Shown: positions 36,568-45,906 of the stretch, in pieces
Numbering within the stretch: the stretch's first letter is position 1
Layout: each line of letters starts with the position of its first letter
Assembly (NCBI GenBank): GCA_041389525.1
Contig: JAWKRR010000058.1
Coordinates: forward strand, 1 to 45,906
Source: JACKFB01 sp041389525
GTDB taxonomy: Bacteria; Myxococcota_A; UBA9042; PHBI01; JACKFB01
Length of the DNA: 45,906 nucleotides
Direction of reading: 5' to 3'
Translations under genes and position numbers: made by a program
Notes under the pieces: generated by a model
The model's input: only the letters and a program-made list of their open reading frames with translations
The model's database searches: none
What the model was told of the DNA's origin: nothing

Positions 36568-36588
36568 CGAGCGTAATAAGCCCGCTCG
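36568..36588. promoter_or_regulatory. Inverted repeat with 9-base spacer in the groES leader
   Basis: CGAGCG, nine bases (TAATAAGCC) and CGCTCG lie 25 bases before the groES start. The 9-base spacing equals that of CIRCE, the HrcA operator, but the half sites differ. It could be an operator or a leader hairpin that hides or exposes the start region. Role inferred. Confidence 0.35.
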
Positions 36589-36612
36589 CAGCACCGACAG
36601 TTAGGAGAACCC

Positions 36613-36903
36613 ATGAACTTCAGGCCGCTCAATGACCGCATTCTGGTCAAGCGCGTGGAAGAAGAGACCAGGACCGCCGGCGGGATCATCATCCCCGACT
36701 CGGCCAAGGAAAAGCCCCTGCAGGGCGAAGTGCTCGCCGTCGGCGCCGGCAAGATTCAGGAGGACGGCACCGTCCGCCCGATCGACATCCGCGTGGGCGA
36801 CAAGGTGCTCTTCGGCAAGTACGGCGGCACCGACATCAAGGTCGACGGCGAAGACCGCATCATTCTGCGCGAGGACGACGTCCTCGGCATCGTGGAGGGC
36901 TGA
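36613..36903 (+). CDS. groES: Co-chaperonin GroES
   Basis: Caps the GroEL ring during protein folding. The 96 residues are full length and typical: MNFRPLNDRILVKR, the mobile loop KRVEEETRTAGGIIIPDSAKEKP, QGEVLAVG, and KVLFGKYGG...LREDDVLGIVE. TAGGAGA lies 5 bases before the ATG. groEL starts 3 bases after the stop. The leader carries the promoter at 36486-36513 and the inverted repeat at 36568-36588. Confidence 0.97.
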   Translation: MNFRPLNDRILVKRVEEETRTAGGIIIPDSAKEKPLQGEVLAVGAGKIQEDGTVRPIDIRVGDKVLFGKYGGTDIKVDGEDRIILREDDVLGIVEG

Positions 36904-36905
36904 AC

Positions 36906-38501
<1,596 letters not shown>

Positions 38502-38509
38502 GAACCGGC

Positions 38510-38542
38510 GCAGCACCCGTCGACGCTGTCGGCGGGTGCTGC
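38510..38542 (+). terminator. Hairpin between groEL and grpE
   Basis: GCAGCACCCG (38510-38519) pairs with CGGGTGCTGC (38533-38542), loop 13 bases. No T-tract follows (GGCCCTCTCGG), so it may reduce read-through or stabilise the groEL mRNA end rather than terminate fully. Confidence 0.4.
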
Positions 38543-38569
38543 GGCCCTCTCGGATGAGGACGAGTTTTC

Positions 38570-39229
38570 ATGGCTGACGACAAAGCGGCTGAGGCCGAGG
38601 GCGCCGCGGCGACGGCCGGATTCGACAAGGGCGCGGCTCAGAGCGGCCCGGCCGATGAAGTGCACGTCGAGCTCGTCGAAGGCGCGGACGGAGCGGAGAC
38701 CGAGGCTGAGGCATCGGTGGAAGACGCCCCGCCGCTCACCGACGCGCGCACGCTCAGGATCCGGCTGCTCGAGCGCGAGCTGGCCGAACGCGAACAGACG
38801 CTGCACGAGTACATTCGGGCTCACAAGAAGGCCCAGGCGGACCTGGACGCCTTCCGCGAGCGGCTTCGGCGCGATCAGGCCGAGGAGGTCGAGGCCGGGC
38901 GTGCCAAGGTGGTCGAGCGTCTACTCGACGTGCACGACAACCTCGCCCGCACGGTAGAGGCCGCGAAGAGCGGCGGAAACACCGAGAGCCTGCGCTCTGG
39001 CGTGGAGTTGGTGGAGCGTCAGTTCCTCCAGCGCCTGCACGAGCTGGGGCTGGAGCGCATCGATCCGCTGGGGAGCCCCTTCGATCCCGGCTCGATGGAG
39101 GCGCTCTCCGTGGTCCCCGTGGACTCGCCCGAGCAGGACGGCAAGGTCATCGCGACCGTGCGGCCCGGTTTTCGGCTCGGCCAGCGCGAGCTGCGACCCG
39201 CGTCGGTGGTCGTCGGGCGCTACGCGTAG
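38570..39229 (+). CDS. grpE: Nucleotide exchange factor GrpE
   Basis: Releases ADP from DnaK. The 219 residues have an acidic, Ala-rich, probably disordered N-terminal segment (1-60). A long coiled-coil follows (RIRLLERELAEREQTLHEYIRAHKKAQADLDAFRERLRRD), then the four-helix/beta domain with the family signature (PFDPGSMEALSVVPV...VRPGFRLGQRELRPASVVVGR). Placed 68 bases after groEL, an unusual partner since grpE usually sits with hrcA or dnaK. ATG 38570 has GAGGACGAG within 15 bases. It could be a second GrpE; dnaK is not in this window. Confidence 0.92.
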   Translation: MADDKAAEAEGAAATAGFDKGAAQSGPADEVHVELVEGADGAETEAEASVEDAPPLTDARTLRIRLLERELAEREQTLHEYIRAHKKAQADLDAFRERLRRDQAEEVEAGRAKVVERLLDVHDNLARTVEAAKSGGNTESLRSGVELVERQFLQRLHELGLERIDPLGSPFDPGSMEALSVVPVDSPEQDGKVIATVRPGFRLGQRELRPASVVVGRYA

Positions 39230-39316
39230 ACGGTCGCGGGCGACGACGCGCGCGGCCGGCGACTGGGCGTCCCGCGGGCTGCCCCCGGGCAGGTCGCCGC
39301 TGGTGAGTCGCGGCCT

Positions 39317-41155
39317 GTGCGATTAGGCTCGCGGGAGGGCCCGGCGGACGCTGAGACGGCGAGCCGCTCGGCGCCCGTGCGGGAGGTCGCGCCTTTGAAG
39401 GAGATCGTCAACGGCCGCGTCGGGGCGGGGTTGCTGGACTTCGCGGTCACGCGCGATGGGGCCGAGGCGGTCCGAGAGCGCCTGCTGGAGGCCGGACTCG
39501 CGCGCTGGACGATGGGGCCGACCTCCGCGTGGGTGGACGACTCGGAGGTCGTGCTGCTGGCAGCGGCGCTGGGTTCGGAGGGCGAGCGCCCCGAGAGCAC
39601 GGCGCGCGAGGCGGGCTTTCACGCGCTGACCAGCCCCCCGCTTGAGCCCTTGGCCGGGCTGGTGGACCTCTTCCAGGCGCCCCGCGATCTCTTCGCCGCG
39701 TTCCCGCACTTCGCGGCGTTCCTGGTGCGCGGGCCGACCCTGACGGTCCCCGAGGTCGAGGACGCCCGCGCGGTGATCCAGCTGGTGCCGCCGCCCGATC
39801 GCGGGATCGAGGGCGTCGTCCTCGCGTTTCTGCTGGGGATCTTGGAGGGCGTCCCGACCCTGTGGCGCCTCGCCCGCGGACGCTGCGACGTCTCGGTGCA
39901 GGCCTCGGGCGCCAGTGAGGTCAAGCGGCGCTACCGCTTCGAGATCACCTGGTCGGGCCGGGCGGAGGGGCCCGCGCACGCGCCGACTCCGCTTCAGGCG
40001 ACTAGCCGCGAGAGCACGCAGACCCTGGGCCAAGGCCTGCGGCTGGCGAGTCTGGGCCGCCTCGCCGCGGCGACCGCGCACGAGTTCAACAACGCGCTGA
40101 CCGGCATCCTGGGCTACGCCGAGTTGGGGCTGCAGGCGACCGATCCCGCGACCCGCGAGCGGGCGTTCAACATCATCCGGGAGACAGGCGCTCAGTCCCA
40201 TCAGCAAGTGGCGGCCTTGGTGCGCTTCTCGCGCGGGCGGCGTCGGTCTGAAGGCAACGACGGGTCCATCGACCTGGGGCACGTGGCCCAGGAGGTCGCG
40301 GCGCTTGTGGGGATCATGTCGCGCTCGGGGCGCGTGCGGGTAGAGCAGGACATGATCGCCCTGCCCCGAGTCGCCGGGCGCCGTGAGGTGTATCAGCAGG
40401 TCATCTTGACCTTGGTGCAGCACGCGATCGAGGCCATGCCGGCGGCCGGGGGCACCGTGCGGCTGACGGGGAGGGTCGCCGGGAAGCAGGCGCGGCTCGA
40501 GGTCACCGCCGACGAGCCGGGCGAGCGAAATCCGCGCACGCCGCCGCCGGTCCCGCGGGTCACGGCAGACCACGGGCTGGCGCGCGAGCTCCACGTGGCG
40601 GTGATGGTCGCCAAGACCATCGGCTGCCAGCTCGAGTTTCTGCCCGGCCGCGGCGGTTTTCCGCGGGCGCTCCTCACCTGTCCGCTGTCTCTGGCGGGCG
40701 ACGAGACCGCGCCGCGACCAAGCGGAGACACCGGCGTCCACCCCGGCCCCGACGCCGCGACGACCAAGCTGGAGGTGCTGATCGTCGACGACGAGCCGGT
40801 CATTCGCACCCTCCTCGCCGACATCGTCGCCCACCGCGGCCACGTCGCCACCTGCGCCGAGAACGGCAGCGAGGGGTGGAAACTCCTCGCGCAGCGCCAC
40901 TACGACGTGGTCTTTCTCGACGTGCTGATGCCCGTGATGAGCGGGCTGGAGCTGCTCGAGCGTATGCAGACCATGAGCCCGCGGCCGCAGGTCATCATCA
41001 TGAGCGGGAAGATCACGGACGCCGTGGAGGAGACCCTGCGTCAGCATCCGGGGGTGGCGATGCTCAACAAGCCCTTCCCGATGCAGCACGTCACAGAGCT
41101 GCTGGAGCGTCAGTCGCGCGCCGTCGCGGCGAGAGCGGTCCAAGCGGACCCATGA
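39317..41155 (+). CDS. Hybrid histidine kinase with degenerate ATP-binding domain and C-terminal receiver
   Basis: The 612 residues have a sensory N-terminus (1-220, no helices through the membrane), a dimerisation/phospho-acceptor domain with H255 (TAHEFNNALTGILGYAE), a catalytic domain near 330-470 and a receiver near 480-600. The receiver is intact (VDDEP, FLDVLMP, IIMSG, NKPF). The catalytic domain is not: the N-box reads TLVQHAIEAM where the Asn is expected, and DxGxG is replaced by ADEPGERN. Kinase activity is therefore doubtful. GTG 39317 or TTG 39395 (GGAGG 8 bases upstream) could be the start. Confidence 0.8.
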   Translation: MRLGSREGPADAETASRSAPVREVAPLKEIVNGRVGAGLLDFAVTRDGAEAVRERLLEAGLARWTMGPTSAWVDDSEVVLLAAALGSEGERPESTAREAGFHALTSPPLEPLAGLVDLFQAPRDLFAAFPHFAAFLVRGPTLTVPEVEDARAVIQLVPPPDRGIEGVVLAFLLGILEGVPTLWRLARGRCDVSVQASGASEVKRRYRFEITWSGRAEGPAHAPTPLQATSRESTQTLGQGLRLASLGRLAAATAHEFNNALTGILGYAELGLQATDPATRERAFNIIRETGAQSHQQVAALVRFSRGRRRSEGNDGSIDLGHVAQEVAALVGIMSRSGRVRVEQDMIALPRVAGRREVYQQVILTLVQHAIEAMPAAGGTVRLTGRVAGKQARLEVTADEPGERNPRTPPPVPRVTADHGLARELHVAVMVAKTIGCQLEFLPGRGGFPRALLTCPLSLAGDETAPRPSGDTGVHPGPDAATTKLEVLIVDDEPVIRTLLADIVAHRGHVATCAENGSEGWKLLAQRHYDVVFLDVLMPVMSGLELLERMQTMSPRPQVIIMSGKITDAVEETLRQHPGVAMLNKPFPMQHVTELLERQSRAVAARAVQADP

Positions 41156-41220
41156 GCGGCGCGCTTGCCGGGCGGCGCTGCCCCGTGGCACACAACCAGG
41201 GTCTACGACTGAGGAATCCC

Positions 41221-42075
41221 ATGCCGCGCATCAGATGCCCGCACTCACGGAGCGCCCGCGCAGGCGTCGCGGGACTGGCCTTGGCCGCCTGCGCGCTCGC
41301 GGCCCTGGTGGTGGCCGGTTGCCGCGCCCCGCGCGACCCTGACCTGGAGCAGCGGGTCGCGGCCGCCAGCGCCGCCGCGCCGACCGAGTCGCCAGCCCCC
41401 GGCACCCCCGCCGGCGCGCAGCAGGCGCCGCCTCCCAAGACGGCGGCGGCTCCGGTCATCCCCAAGCCGGCGGACGAGGTCCTGCGCACCCTGTCCGATG
41501 AGGACCTGAAGTCGATCCTTGGCGCCGTCGGTGGCGAGGGGCCGGTCCTCAGCGCGACGCTCCATACGGAGCGAGGGGACATCCGCTGCACGCTGGACGC
41601 CGAGGCGGCCCCGCAGGCCGTGGGCAACTTCGTCGCGCTGGCCGCGGCGCTGCGCCCGTGGCGGGACCCCGACACCGCTGAGTTGATGAAGACGCCGTTC
41701 TTCGACGGGCTGACCTTCCACCGAATCATCACGGGCTACATCGCGCAGACCGGCAACCCGGGCGTCGGCGGCGGCGGTCCAGGCTGGCGGATCCCGCGTG
41801 AAGTGGGGATCGTGGACGCCTTCGACCAGGAAGGCGTGATGGCGATGGTGGACGCGGGCGACGACACCCACGGCAGCCAGTTCTTCATCACGCTGCGGCC
41901 GTCGAAGAGCCTGGCCGGCCGCTACACCCCCTTCGGTCGATGCGGCAACCTCGACGTGGTGCGCGCCATCGCGGACGCCGACAAGCTGCCGGCGGAAGGC
42001 GGCAAGACGCCGACGAAGCCCGTGGATCCCGTGCGCATCACCACGGTCGAGGTCAAACGCCAGCCCGCCGAGTAG
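41221..42075 (+). CDS. Cyclophilin-type peptidyl-prolyl isomerase lipoprotein
   Basis: Catalyses proline cis-trans isomerisation in exported proteins. The 284 residues start with a lipobox (VAGC, Cys34) and a Pro/Ala-rich linker to about 100. A cyclophilin domain follows, with FFDGLTFHRII, QTGNPGVGGGGPG, MVDAGDDTHGSQFFITL and GRYTPFGR. The active-site Arg in FHR and the QFF segment are present. GAGGA lies 5 bases before ATG 41221; the longer upstream frame is a shadow of the kinase gene. No terminator is visible after it. Confidence 0.9.
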   Translation: MPRIRCPHSRSARAGVAGLALAACALAALVVAGCRAPRDPDLEQRVAAASAAAPTESPAPGTPAGAQQAPPPKTAAAPVIPKPADEVLRTLSDEDLKSILGAVGGEGPVLSATLHTERGDIRCTLDAEAAPQAVGNFVALAAALRPWRDPDTAELMKTPFFDGLTFHRIITGYIAQTGNPGVGGGGPGWRIPREVGIVDAFDQEGVMAMVDAGDDTHGSQFFITLRPSKSLAGRYTPFGRCGNLDVVRAIADADKLPAEGGKTPTKPVDPVRITTVEVKRQPAE

Positions 42076-42150
42076 GCCCGTCGCGTCGAAACGCCGTGCG
42101 CCGCGCGGCCCAGTAGGGACGACGGGAGGTCTGTGGGTCGGGTCTGCGGC

Positions 42151-42924
42151 TCAGCGCTCGTCGGTCTCGTCCGGCGCGTCGTCGAGCACGTCGTCTTCGT
42201 CTTCAAGCTCGCGGGTGAAGACCCCGAGGGCCTTGTCGACCGCGGCGCCCAGCCGGCTCTTCTTCTGCCGCTCGCCCGGCTTGCCCGCCTCGGAGCGGCC
42301 GCCACCCTTGTCGGCCGCCGACTCTTCGCGCGCGCCCGGGCCCCGCGCCGCGCTCTTCACCTTCACCCGCGGCTTCGGCATCAGCCCCTGGTCATTCGGG
42401 ATGAACCGGATCTCCGTCCGCACCTCGAAGCTCACCGAGGTCAGGATCTTTTGCACCTCGCCGGCGATATCGAGGTTTTCCAGAAACTTGCGGATCTGCA
42501 CGCCGACGACCCGCACCACCTCATCTTTGGCGCTGTCGGTCTGGCGCATGACGTGCGACAGGACCTCGCGCGGCACCGCGTCCCGGATGACGTCGTCGGC
42601 CGAGAGCGCCATGCGAATCCCCGACGCCAGCGCCTTGCGCAGCCCTTCGGAGACGCCCGCCCGCCCGTCGCGCCCGCCCTCGGCGTCGGCCGCCTGGCGA
42701 GCCGCCTCATCGGCGCGACGCTCGGCCTCTTTGGCGCGACGCTCGGTCTCCTTGGCGCCCGCGTCACGCGCGGCAGCGTCGCGGGCCGCGGCCCCGGCGC
42801 CCACCGCCTCGCGCGGCCCGGTCTTCGGCTTGCCGACCTCGCGCACCCCGGCCTGCCGCGAGTCGCCGCCCGCTGCGTCCTCAGCCGAATCCTCAGCCGG
42901 CTCATCCTCATCCGAGCGTGCCAT
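42151..42924 (-). CDS. Highly charged cytoplasmic protein of unknown function
   Basis: The 257 residues alternate disordered charged segments with one compact domain. Residues 1-90 are Glu/Arg/Ala-rich with a predicted coiled coil. Residues 92-190 form the ordered part (SEGLRKALASGIRMALSADD, VPREVLSHVMRQTDSAKDEVVRVVG, IRKFLENLDIAGEVQKILTSVSFEVRTEIRFIPN). The C-terminus is acidic (ELEDEDDVLDDAPDETDER). No signal peptide. ATG 42924 has GGAGG 6 bases upstream. I do not recognise the domain; its amphipathic helices suggest oligomerisation or granule/membrane surface binding, which is inference only. Confidence 0.7.
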   Translation of the reverse strand: MARSDEDEPAEDSAEDAAGGDSRQAGVREVGKPKTGPREAVGAGAAARDAAARDAGAKETERRAKEAERRADEAARQAADAEGGRDGRAGVSEGLRKALASGIRMALSADDVIRDAVPREVLSHVMRQTDSAKDEVVRVVGVQIRKFLENLDIAGEVQKILTSVSFEVRTEIRFIPNDQGLMPKPRVKVKSAARGPGAREESAADKGGGRSEAGKPGERQKKSRLGAAVDKALGVFTRELEDEDDVLDDAPDETDER

Positions 42925-43115
42925 CAACTCCTCCCGCGCACCGTGCAACACAGCGGCCTATGAAGTATCAGCCTGCGGAGCCTAGAGGGGTTTCGCAAGC
43001 ACCAATCCGCGGCGCCGCTGGCGTTCACGGCACCGGTTGCGCCCTCGACGCGGCGCGCCGACCGCCCCACCCCACCGGGCCTCTCTTAGCCCGCCGGATA
43101 GCGGCCCGAATTCCA

Positions 43116-43144
43116 TTGACCCTCTGGGGGGGGATCTCTATCAT
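43116..43144 (+). promoter_or_regulatory. Sigma-70-type promoter of yceD-rpmF
   Basis: TTGACC, a 17-base spacer containing a G8 run, and TATCAT (5/6 and 5/6) lie 50 bases before the yceD ATG. Among the clearest promoters of the window. Confidence 0.65.
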
Positions 43145-43193
43145 GCTGCCGCTCCGGGCTCCCGCGCATTTCGCCGGAAACCCCTTGAGAAAC

Positions 43194-43724
43194 ATGAAGA
43201 TAACCTCGCTAAGCACCCCCATCGACGAGATTGCCGAAGCCGGCTGGCTCGTTCGCTGCGAGATGCCCGCGAGTTGGGTGGCCGAGAGCTTGCTTCCGCC
43301 GTACCACGCAGAGTCGCCGGTCGCCCTCGATATCGAGGCGAAGCGGATCGGTGACGCCGTGCACGTACACGCCAAGGTGCGCGTGGAGCTCGGGTTCTCG
43401 TGCAGCCGCACCATGGAGCCCGGCCACTCCGTCCTCGAGCTCGACCTGCACGAGCTCTTCGAGCGGGGCCACGCCAAGGCGCTGAACCTACGGGACGGCG
43501 TCGATTCGGACGAGCTCGCCGGCGATGAGCCCTACGTCATCACCGACGGACGCCTGGACGTCGAGCCCTTCCTGCGAGAGCAGATCGTGCTCGCCCAGGA
43601 TCCGTGGCCGACCGTGGAGTCGAGCGGCGACGCCGACACGAAGACCGAAGATCCGCTCTGGTCCAGTGGGGGGAACGATGTCGACCCCCGCTGGGCGAAA
43701 CTCAAAGACATTGAGCTGAGTTGA
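43194..43724 (+). CDS. yceD: YceD (DUF177) family protein
   Basis: This family is linked to 23S rRNA accumulation and is normally encoded just before rpmF, as here (46 bases apart). The 176 residues show the conserved Cys-Arg segment (VELGFSCSRTMEP) near residue 72, an acidic middle, and the C-terminal LREQIVLAQDPWPTVES followed by a WAKLKDI end. ATG 43194 is preceded by TTGAGAAAC, a weak ribosome binding site; the longer frame to 42918 is Pro/Arg-rich noise. Expected to be cytoplasmic. Confidence 0.85.
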   Translation: MKITSLSTPIDEIAEAGWLVRCEMPASWVAESLLPPYHAESPVALDIEAKRIGDAVHVHAKVRVELGFSCSRTMEPGHSVLELDLHELFERGHAKALNLRDGVDSDELAGDEPYVITDGRLDVEPFLREQIVLAQDPWPTVESSGDADTKTEDPLWSSGGNDVDPRWAKLKDIELS

Positions 43725-43770
43725 GCCGCGCTCAGGCGCTGGCTCGGCCCTTTGCCGAAAGGAGGCTGTG

Positions 43771-43995
43771 ATGGCCGTCCCAACTAACAAGAAGAGTAAG
43801 TCCAAACGCGACATGCGCCGTGCGAACCACGACCGCATCACATTGCCGCAGGTCTCCCTGTGCACGCGCTGTGGTGCTGACGTGTTGAGCCACCACGCGT
43901 GCCCCGAGTGCGGCTGGTACAAGAATCGCGTCGCGATTCCCCAGCGCATCGTCGAGGCCGCGCCCGAAGCCGAAGGCGACGGCGCCGCGAGCTGA
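43771..43995 (+). CDS. rpmF: 50S ribosomal protein L32
   Basis: A large-subunit protein of 74 residues. The N-terminus AVPTNKKSKSKRDMRRANH is typical. A zinc ribbon follows with C31-x-x-C34 and C44-x-x-C47, so this is the zinc-binding form. The C-terminus is extended by an acidic tail (EAAPEAEGDGAAS). GGAGG lies 5 bases before ATG 43771. Confidence 0.96.
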   Translation: MAVPTNKKSKSKRDMRRANHDRITLPQVSLCTRCGADVLSHHACPECGWYKNRVAIPQRIVEAAPEAEGDGAAS

Positions 43996-43997
43996 GC

Positions 43998-44453
43998 GTG
44001 TCCGCGCCGATTACGCGGATTCGGGTGGGCAGTGACCACGCAGCCATCGCGCTGCGGCAGGCCGTCGTGCGCCATCTGCGCGAGGGCGGCTTCGAGGTCA
44101 GCGAGGTCGGGCCCGCGCCCGGCGAACGCAGCGACTACCCGGACGCGGCGAGCGACGTCGGCCGGGCCGTGGTCGATGGCCGCGCCGATCGCGGCGTACT
44201 GGTCTGCGGGACCGGCATCGGCGTGAGCATCGCGGCCAACAAGGTCCCCGGGGTGCGCGCGGCCCTGGTCCACGACCCCGTGACGGCCCGACTGGCGGCC
44301 GAGCACAACGGCGCGCAGGTGCTCTGCCTGGGCGGGCGCTTGATGGCGGTCGAGTACGCGCTTGAGCTCGTCGACATCTGGCTACAGACCGGCTTCGAGG
44401 CACGGCACCAGGCCAGACTGGACAAGATCACGGCGCTCGAAGCGGGGTCCTGA
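43998..44453 (+). CDS. rpiB: Ribose-5-phosphate isomerase B
   Basis: Interconverts ribose-5-phosphate and ribulose-5-phosphate. The 151 residues carry GSDHAA (D13, H14), DYPDAA, the catalytic Cys70 in LVCGTGIGVSIAANK, and EHNGAQVLCLGGR with H103. GTG 43998 is used because the frame upstream runs through rpmF and is Arg-rich; it lies 2 bases after the rpmF stop. nrdR starts 2 bases after its stop. It could receive ribose-5-phosphate from the nucleoside pathway, but the genes are about 40 kb apart. Confidence 0.95.
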   Translation: MSAPITRIRVGSDHAAIALRQAVVRHLREGGFEVSEVGPAPGERSDYPDAASDVGRAVVDGRADRGVLVCGTGIGVSIAANKVPGVRAALVHDPVTARLAAEHNGAQVLCLGGRLMAVEYALELVDIWLQTGFEARHQARLDKITALEAGS

Positions 44454-44455
44454 GC

Positions 44456-44929
44456 ATGCTCTGCCCTTTCTGCGCGTCCCCTGACAACCGGGTCGTCGAC
44501 TCGCGAATCGCCAGGGAACGTCGCGCGATTCGCAGGCGCCGCGTGTGCGAGACCTGCCAGGAGCGCTTCACGACCTACGAAGAGGTCGAGGAGTCGCGCC
44601 CTGACGTGATGAAGAAGGACGGCCAGTCCGAGCCGTTCAGCCGCGAGAAGGTGCTCCAGAGCCTGCGCTTGGCGTGCAAGAAGCGCCCGGTGCCTCTGGA
44701 CGATCTTGTCGCCTTCGTCGAGCACCTCGAGGGCCGCTTCGCCGCGCTCCCGAAGCGCGCCGTGACCTCCAAAGAGGTCGGCGACCGCGCCTTGGCGTTC
44801 CTGCGCGAGCGCGATCCCGTCGCCTACGTCCGCTACGCCTCGGTCTATCAGTCGTTCTCGAACGTCGACGAGTTCTTGGCCGAACTTCGCAGCTTCCAGG
44901 AGGAGGAGGCGAAGGGCCCGCAGAAGTGA
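44456..44929 (+). CDS. nrdR: Transcriptional repressor NrdR
   Basis: Represses ribonucleotide reductase genes in response to bound nucleotides. The 157 residues comprise a zinc ribbon (C3, C6, C31, C34), the DSR and AIRRRRVC DNA-binding region, and an ATP-cone domain with the KKDGQSEPFSREK segment. The C-terminal region YVRYASVYQSFSNVDEF is typical. No NrdR-box pair is visible in this window. Overlaps ribD by 4 bases (GTGA). Confidence 0.97.
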   Translation: MLCPFCASPDNRVVDSRIARERRAIRRRRVCETCQERFTTYEEVEESRPDVMKKDGQSEPFSREKVLQSLRLACKKRPVPLDDLVAFVEHLEGRFAALPKRAVTSKEVGDRALAFLRERDPVAYVRYASVYQSFSNVDEFLAELRSFQEEEAKGPQK

Positions 44930-45906
44930 GCGACGACGCCCGCTGGATGCAGCTCGCCTTGGACGCGGCTGAGCGCGGGCGAGGCACGACGAGTCCGAAC
45001 CCGATGGTGGGCGCGGTGATAGTGCGCGACGGCGTGGTCATCGCGACGGGCTTTCACGCCCGCGCGGGGGGCCCCCACGCCGAGGTCGTGGCCCTGGAGG
45101 TCGCCGGCGAATTCGCCCGCGGCGCGACGATGGTGGTCACGCTGGAGCCCTGCTGCCACACCGGCCGCACCGGACCGTGCACCGAGGCCGTCATCAGCGC
45201 CGGGGTTCGGCGCGTGGTCGTGGGCGCGACCGATCCGAACCCGCGCGTGTCCGGGGGCGGCATCGAGGCGTTGAGGCGGGCCGGCGTCGAGGTCGTGGCC
45301 GGGGTCTTGGCCGCGCAGTGTGAGGCGCAGAACGAGGCCTTTCGACACTGGATCTCGAGCGGGCGTCCTTTCGTCACCCTGAAGCTGGCGCAGAGCCTCG
45401 ACGGGCGAATCGCGACCGCGAGTGGGGACAGTCGCTGGGTCAGCGGGGCTGAGGCGCGGGCCGAGGTCCACACGATGCGGGCCGAGCACGACGCGGTGAT
45501 GGTGGGCAGCGGGACCGCCCTCGCCGACAACCCGCAGCTCACGGCGCGAGACGTCGCGGCGCCGGGCGGGCAGCCGATGCGCGTGCTCGTCGACGGGGGC
45601 CTGCGGGTGCCGCTGGAGTCTCGGCTCTTCGACGACGCGGCCTCGGTCGGTGTCTTCGTGGCCACGGCGCTGCCCGAGGATCACCCGGCGGCGCAGGCTC
45701 GGGCCGCGCGCGGGGCGCAGGTGCTGAGCCTGCCCAGCGCGAGCGGCGAGCCTGACCGCGTCGATCTCGTGGGCCTCCTCGACGCCTTGGGCGCAGCGCA
45801 GCCGCGGCCTGTGACCTCGCTCATGGTCGAAGGCGGCGGCGGGCTCGCGGCCGCGCTGGTGAAGGCGGGGCGCGTCGATCGGCTGCGCCTCTACGTGGCG
45901 CCGCGG
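44926..45906 (+). CDS. ribD: Bifunctional riboflavin biosynthesis protein RibD, 3' end outside window
   Basis: Deaminates and then reduces the second and third intermediates of riboflavin synthesis. The 327 codons present include the deaminase domain with zinc ligands H51 (PHAEVVAL, catalytic Glu53), C76 and C85 (EPCCHTGRTGPC), and the reductase domain from about 145 (VTLKLAQSLDGRIATASGDSRWVSG, GSGTALADNPQLTARD, and VEGGGGLAAAL near the edge). The GTG at 44926 overlaps the nrdR stop. The order nrdR-ribD is common and suggests one operon from rpiB onward. Confidence 0.96.
   Translation, partial: MSDDARWMQLALDAAERGRGTTSPNPMVGAVIVRDGVVIATGFHARAGGPHAEVVALEVAGEFARGATMVVTLEPCCHTGRTGPCTEAVISAGVRRVVVGATDPNPRVSGGGIEALRRAGVEVVAGVLAAQCEAQNEAFRHWISSGRPFVTLKLAQSLDGRIATASGDSRWVSGAEARAEVHTMRAEHDAVMVGSGTALADNPQLTARDVAAPGGQPMRVLVDGGLRVPLESRLFDDAASVGVFVATALPEDHPAAQARAARGAQVLSLPSASGEPDRVDLVGLLDALGAAQPRPVTSLMVEGGGGLAAALVKAGRVDRLRLYVAPR

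Noticed and set aside
36292..36612. Canonical CIRCE operator before groES
   Set aside because: No TTAGCACTC or GAGTGCTAA half site is present.

Overview
The window is about 70% GC by eye. It reads as chromosomal DNA from a Gram-negative bacterium of the Myxococcota (former deltaproteobacterial) type. The evidence is a MYXO-CTERM-like C-terminal sorting segment on a golvesin/amidase protein, many lipoproteins and repeat proteins of unknown role, a PEGA-domain protein, a hybrid histidine kinase, and two sigma-54-type promoters. I see no phage, insertion sequence, CRISPR array or plasmid function. The assignment is inferred from gene content, not from a marker gene.

Layout. 1-699: 5' part of a lipoprotein gene (minus strand). 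700-1066: an intergenic region with a sigma-54-type promoter, three consecutive stem-loops and a terminator, which I interpret as a small RNA gene. 1067-4509 (minus): a nucleoside salvage operon in the order phosphopentomutase-like protein, thymidine/pyrimidine phosphorylase, purine nucleoside phosphorylase, cytidine deaminase. The first protein has lost every recognisable catalytic residue. 4615-7045: a small YHS protein and a divergent FG-GAP/UnbV lipoprotein. 7175-9375: a two-gene ABC transporter. 9480-11429: a single-chain aconitase/isopropylmalate-dehydratase family enzyme with the swivel domain first. 11453-16764: a TPR protein, a lytic transglycosylase lipoprotein, a NUDIX hydrolase, a PEGA-domain protein and a lamin-tail lipoprotein behind a perfect sigma-54 promoter. 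16746-16819: a tRNA with CAT anticodon. 16918-24122: an unknown protein, a 901-residue M1-peptidase-like/beta-barrel protein, a type IV pilin-like protein, an acidic-tailed protein and a kelch-like lipoprotein.

24191-33656 (plus) holds mutS, an MFS transporter, the golvesin-containing amidase, xerC/D, a site-2-type protease and an RsuA/RluB pseudouridine synthase, closed by a terminator. 33944-36288 holds a metallophosphoesterase and a convergent, apparently frameshifted conserved gene. 36613-39229 is the chaperone cluster groES-groEL-grpE. 39317-42924 holds a hybrid kinase with a degenerate ATP-binding domain, a cyclophilin lipoprotein and an unknown charged protein. 43194-45906 is a housekeeping run: yceD-rpmF-rpiB-nrdR-ribD, with ribD cut by the window edge.

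The strongest candidates for something undescribed are the sigma-54-driven three-hairpin RNA near 886-1010, the dead phosphopentomutase kept in a nucleoside operon, the amidase whose catalytic domain is split by a golvesin-like insert, and the M1-like protein without a zinc motif joined to a beta-barrel.
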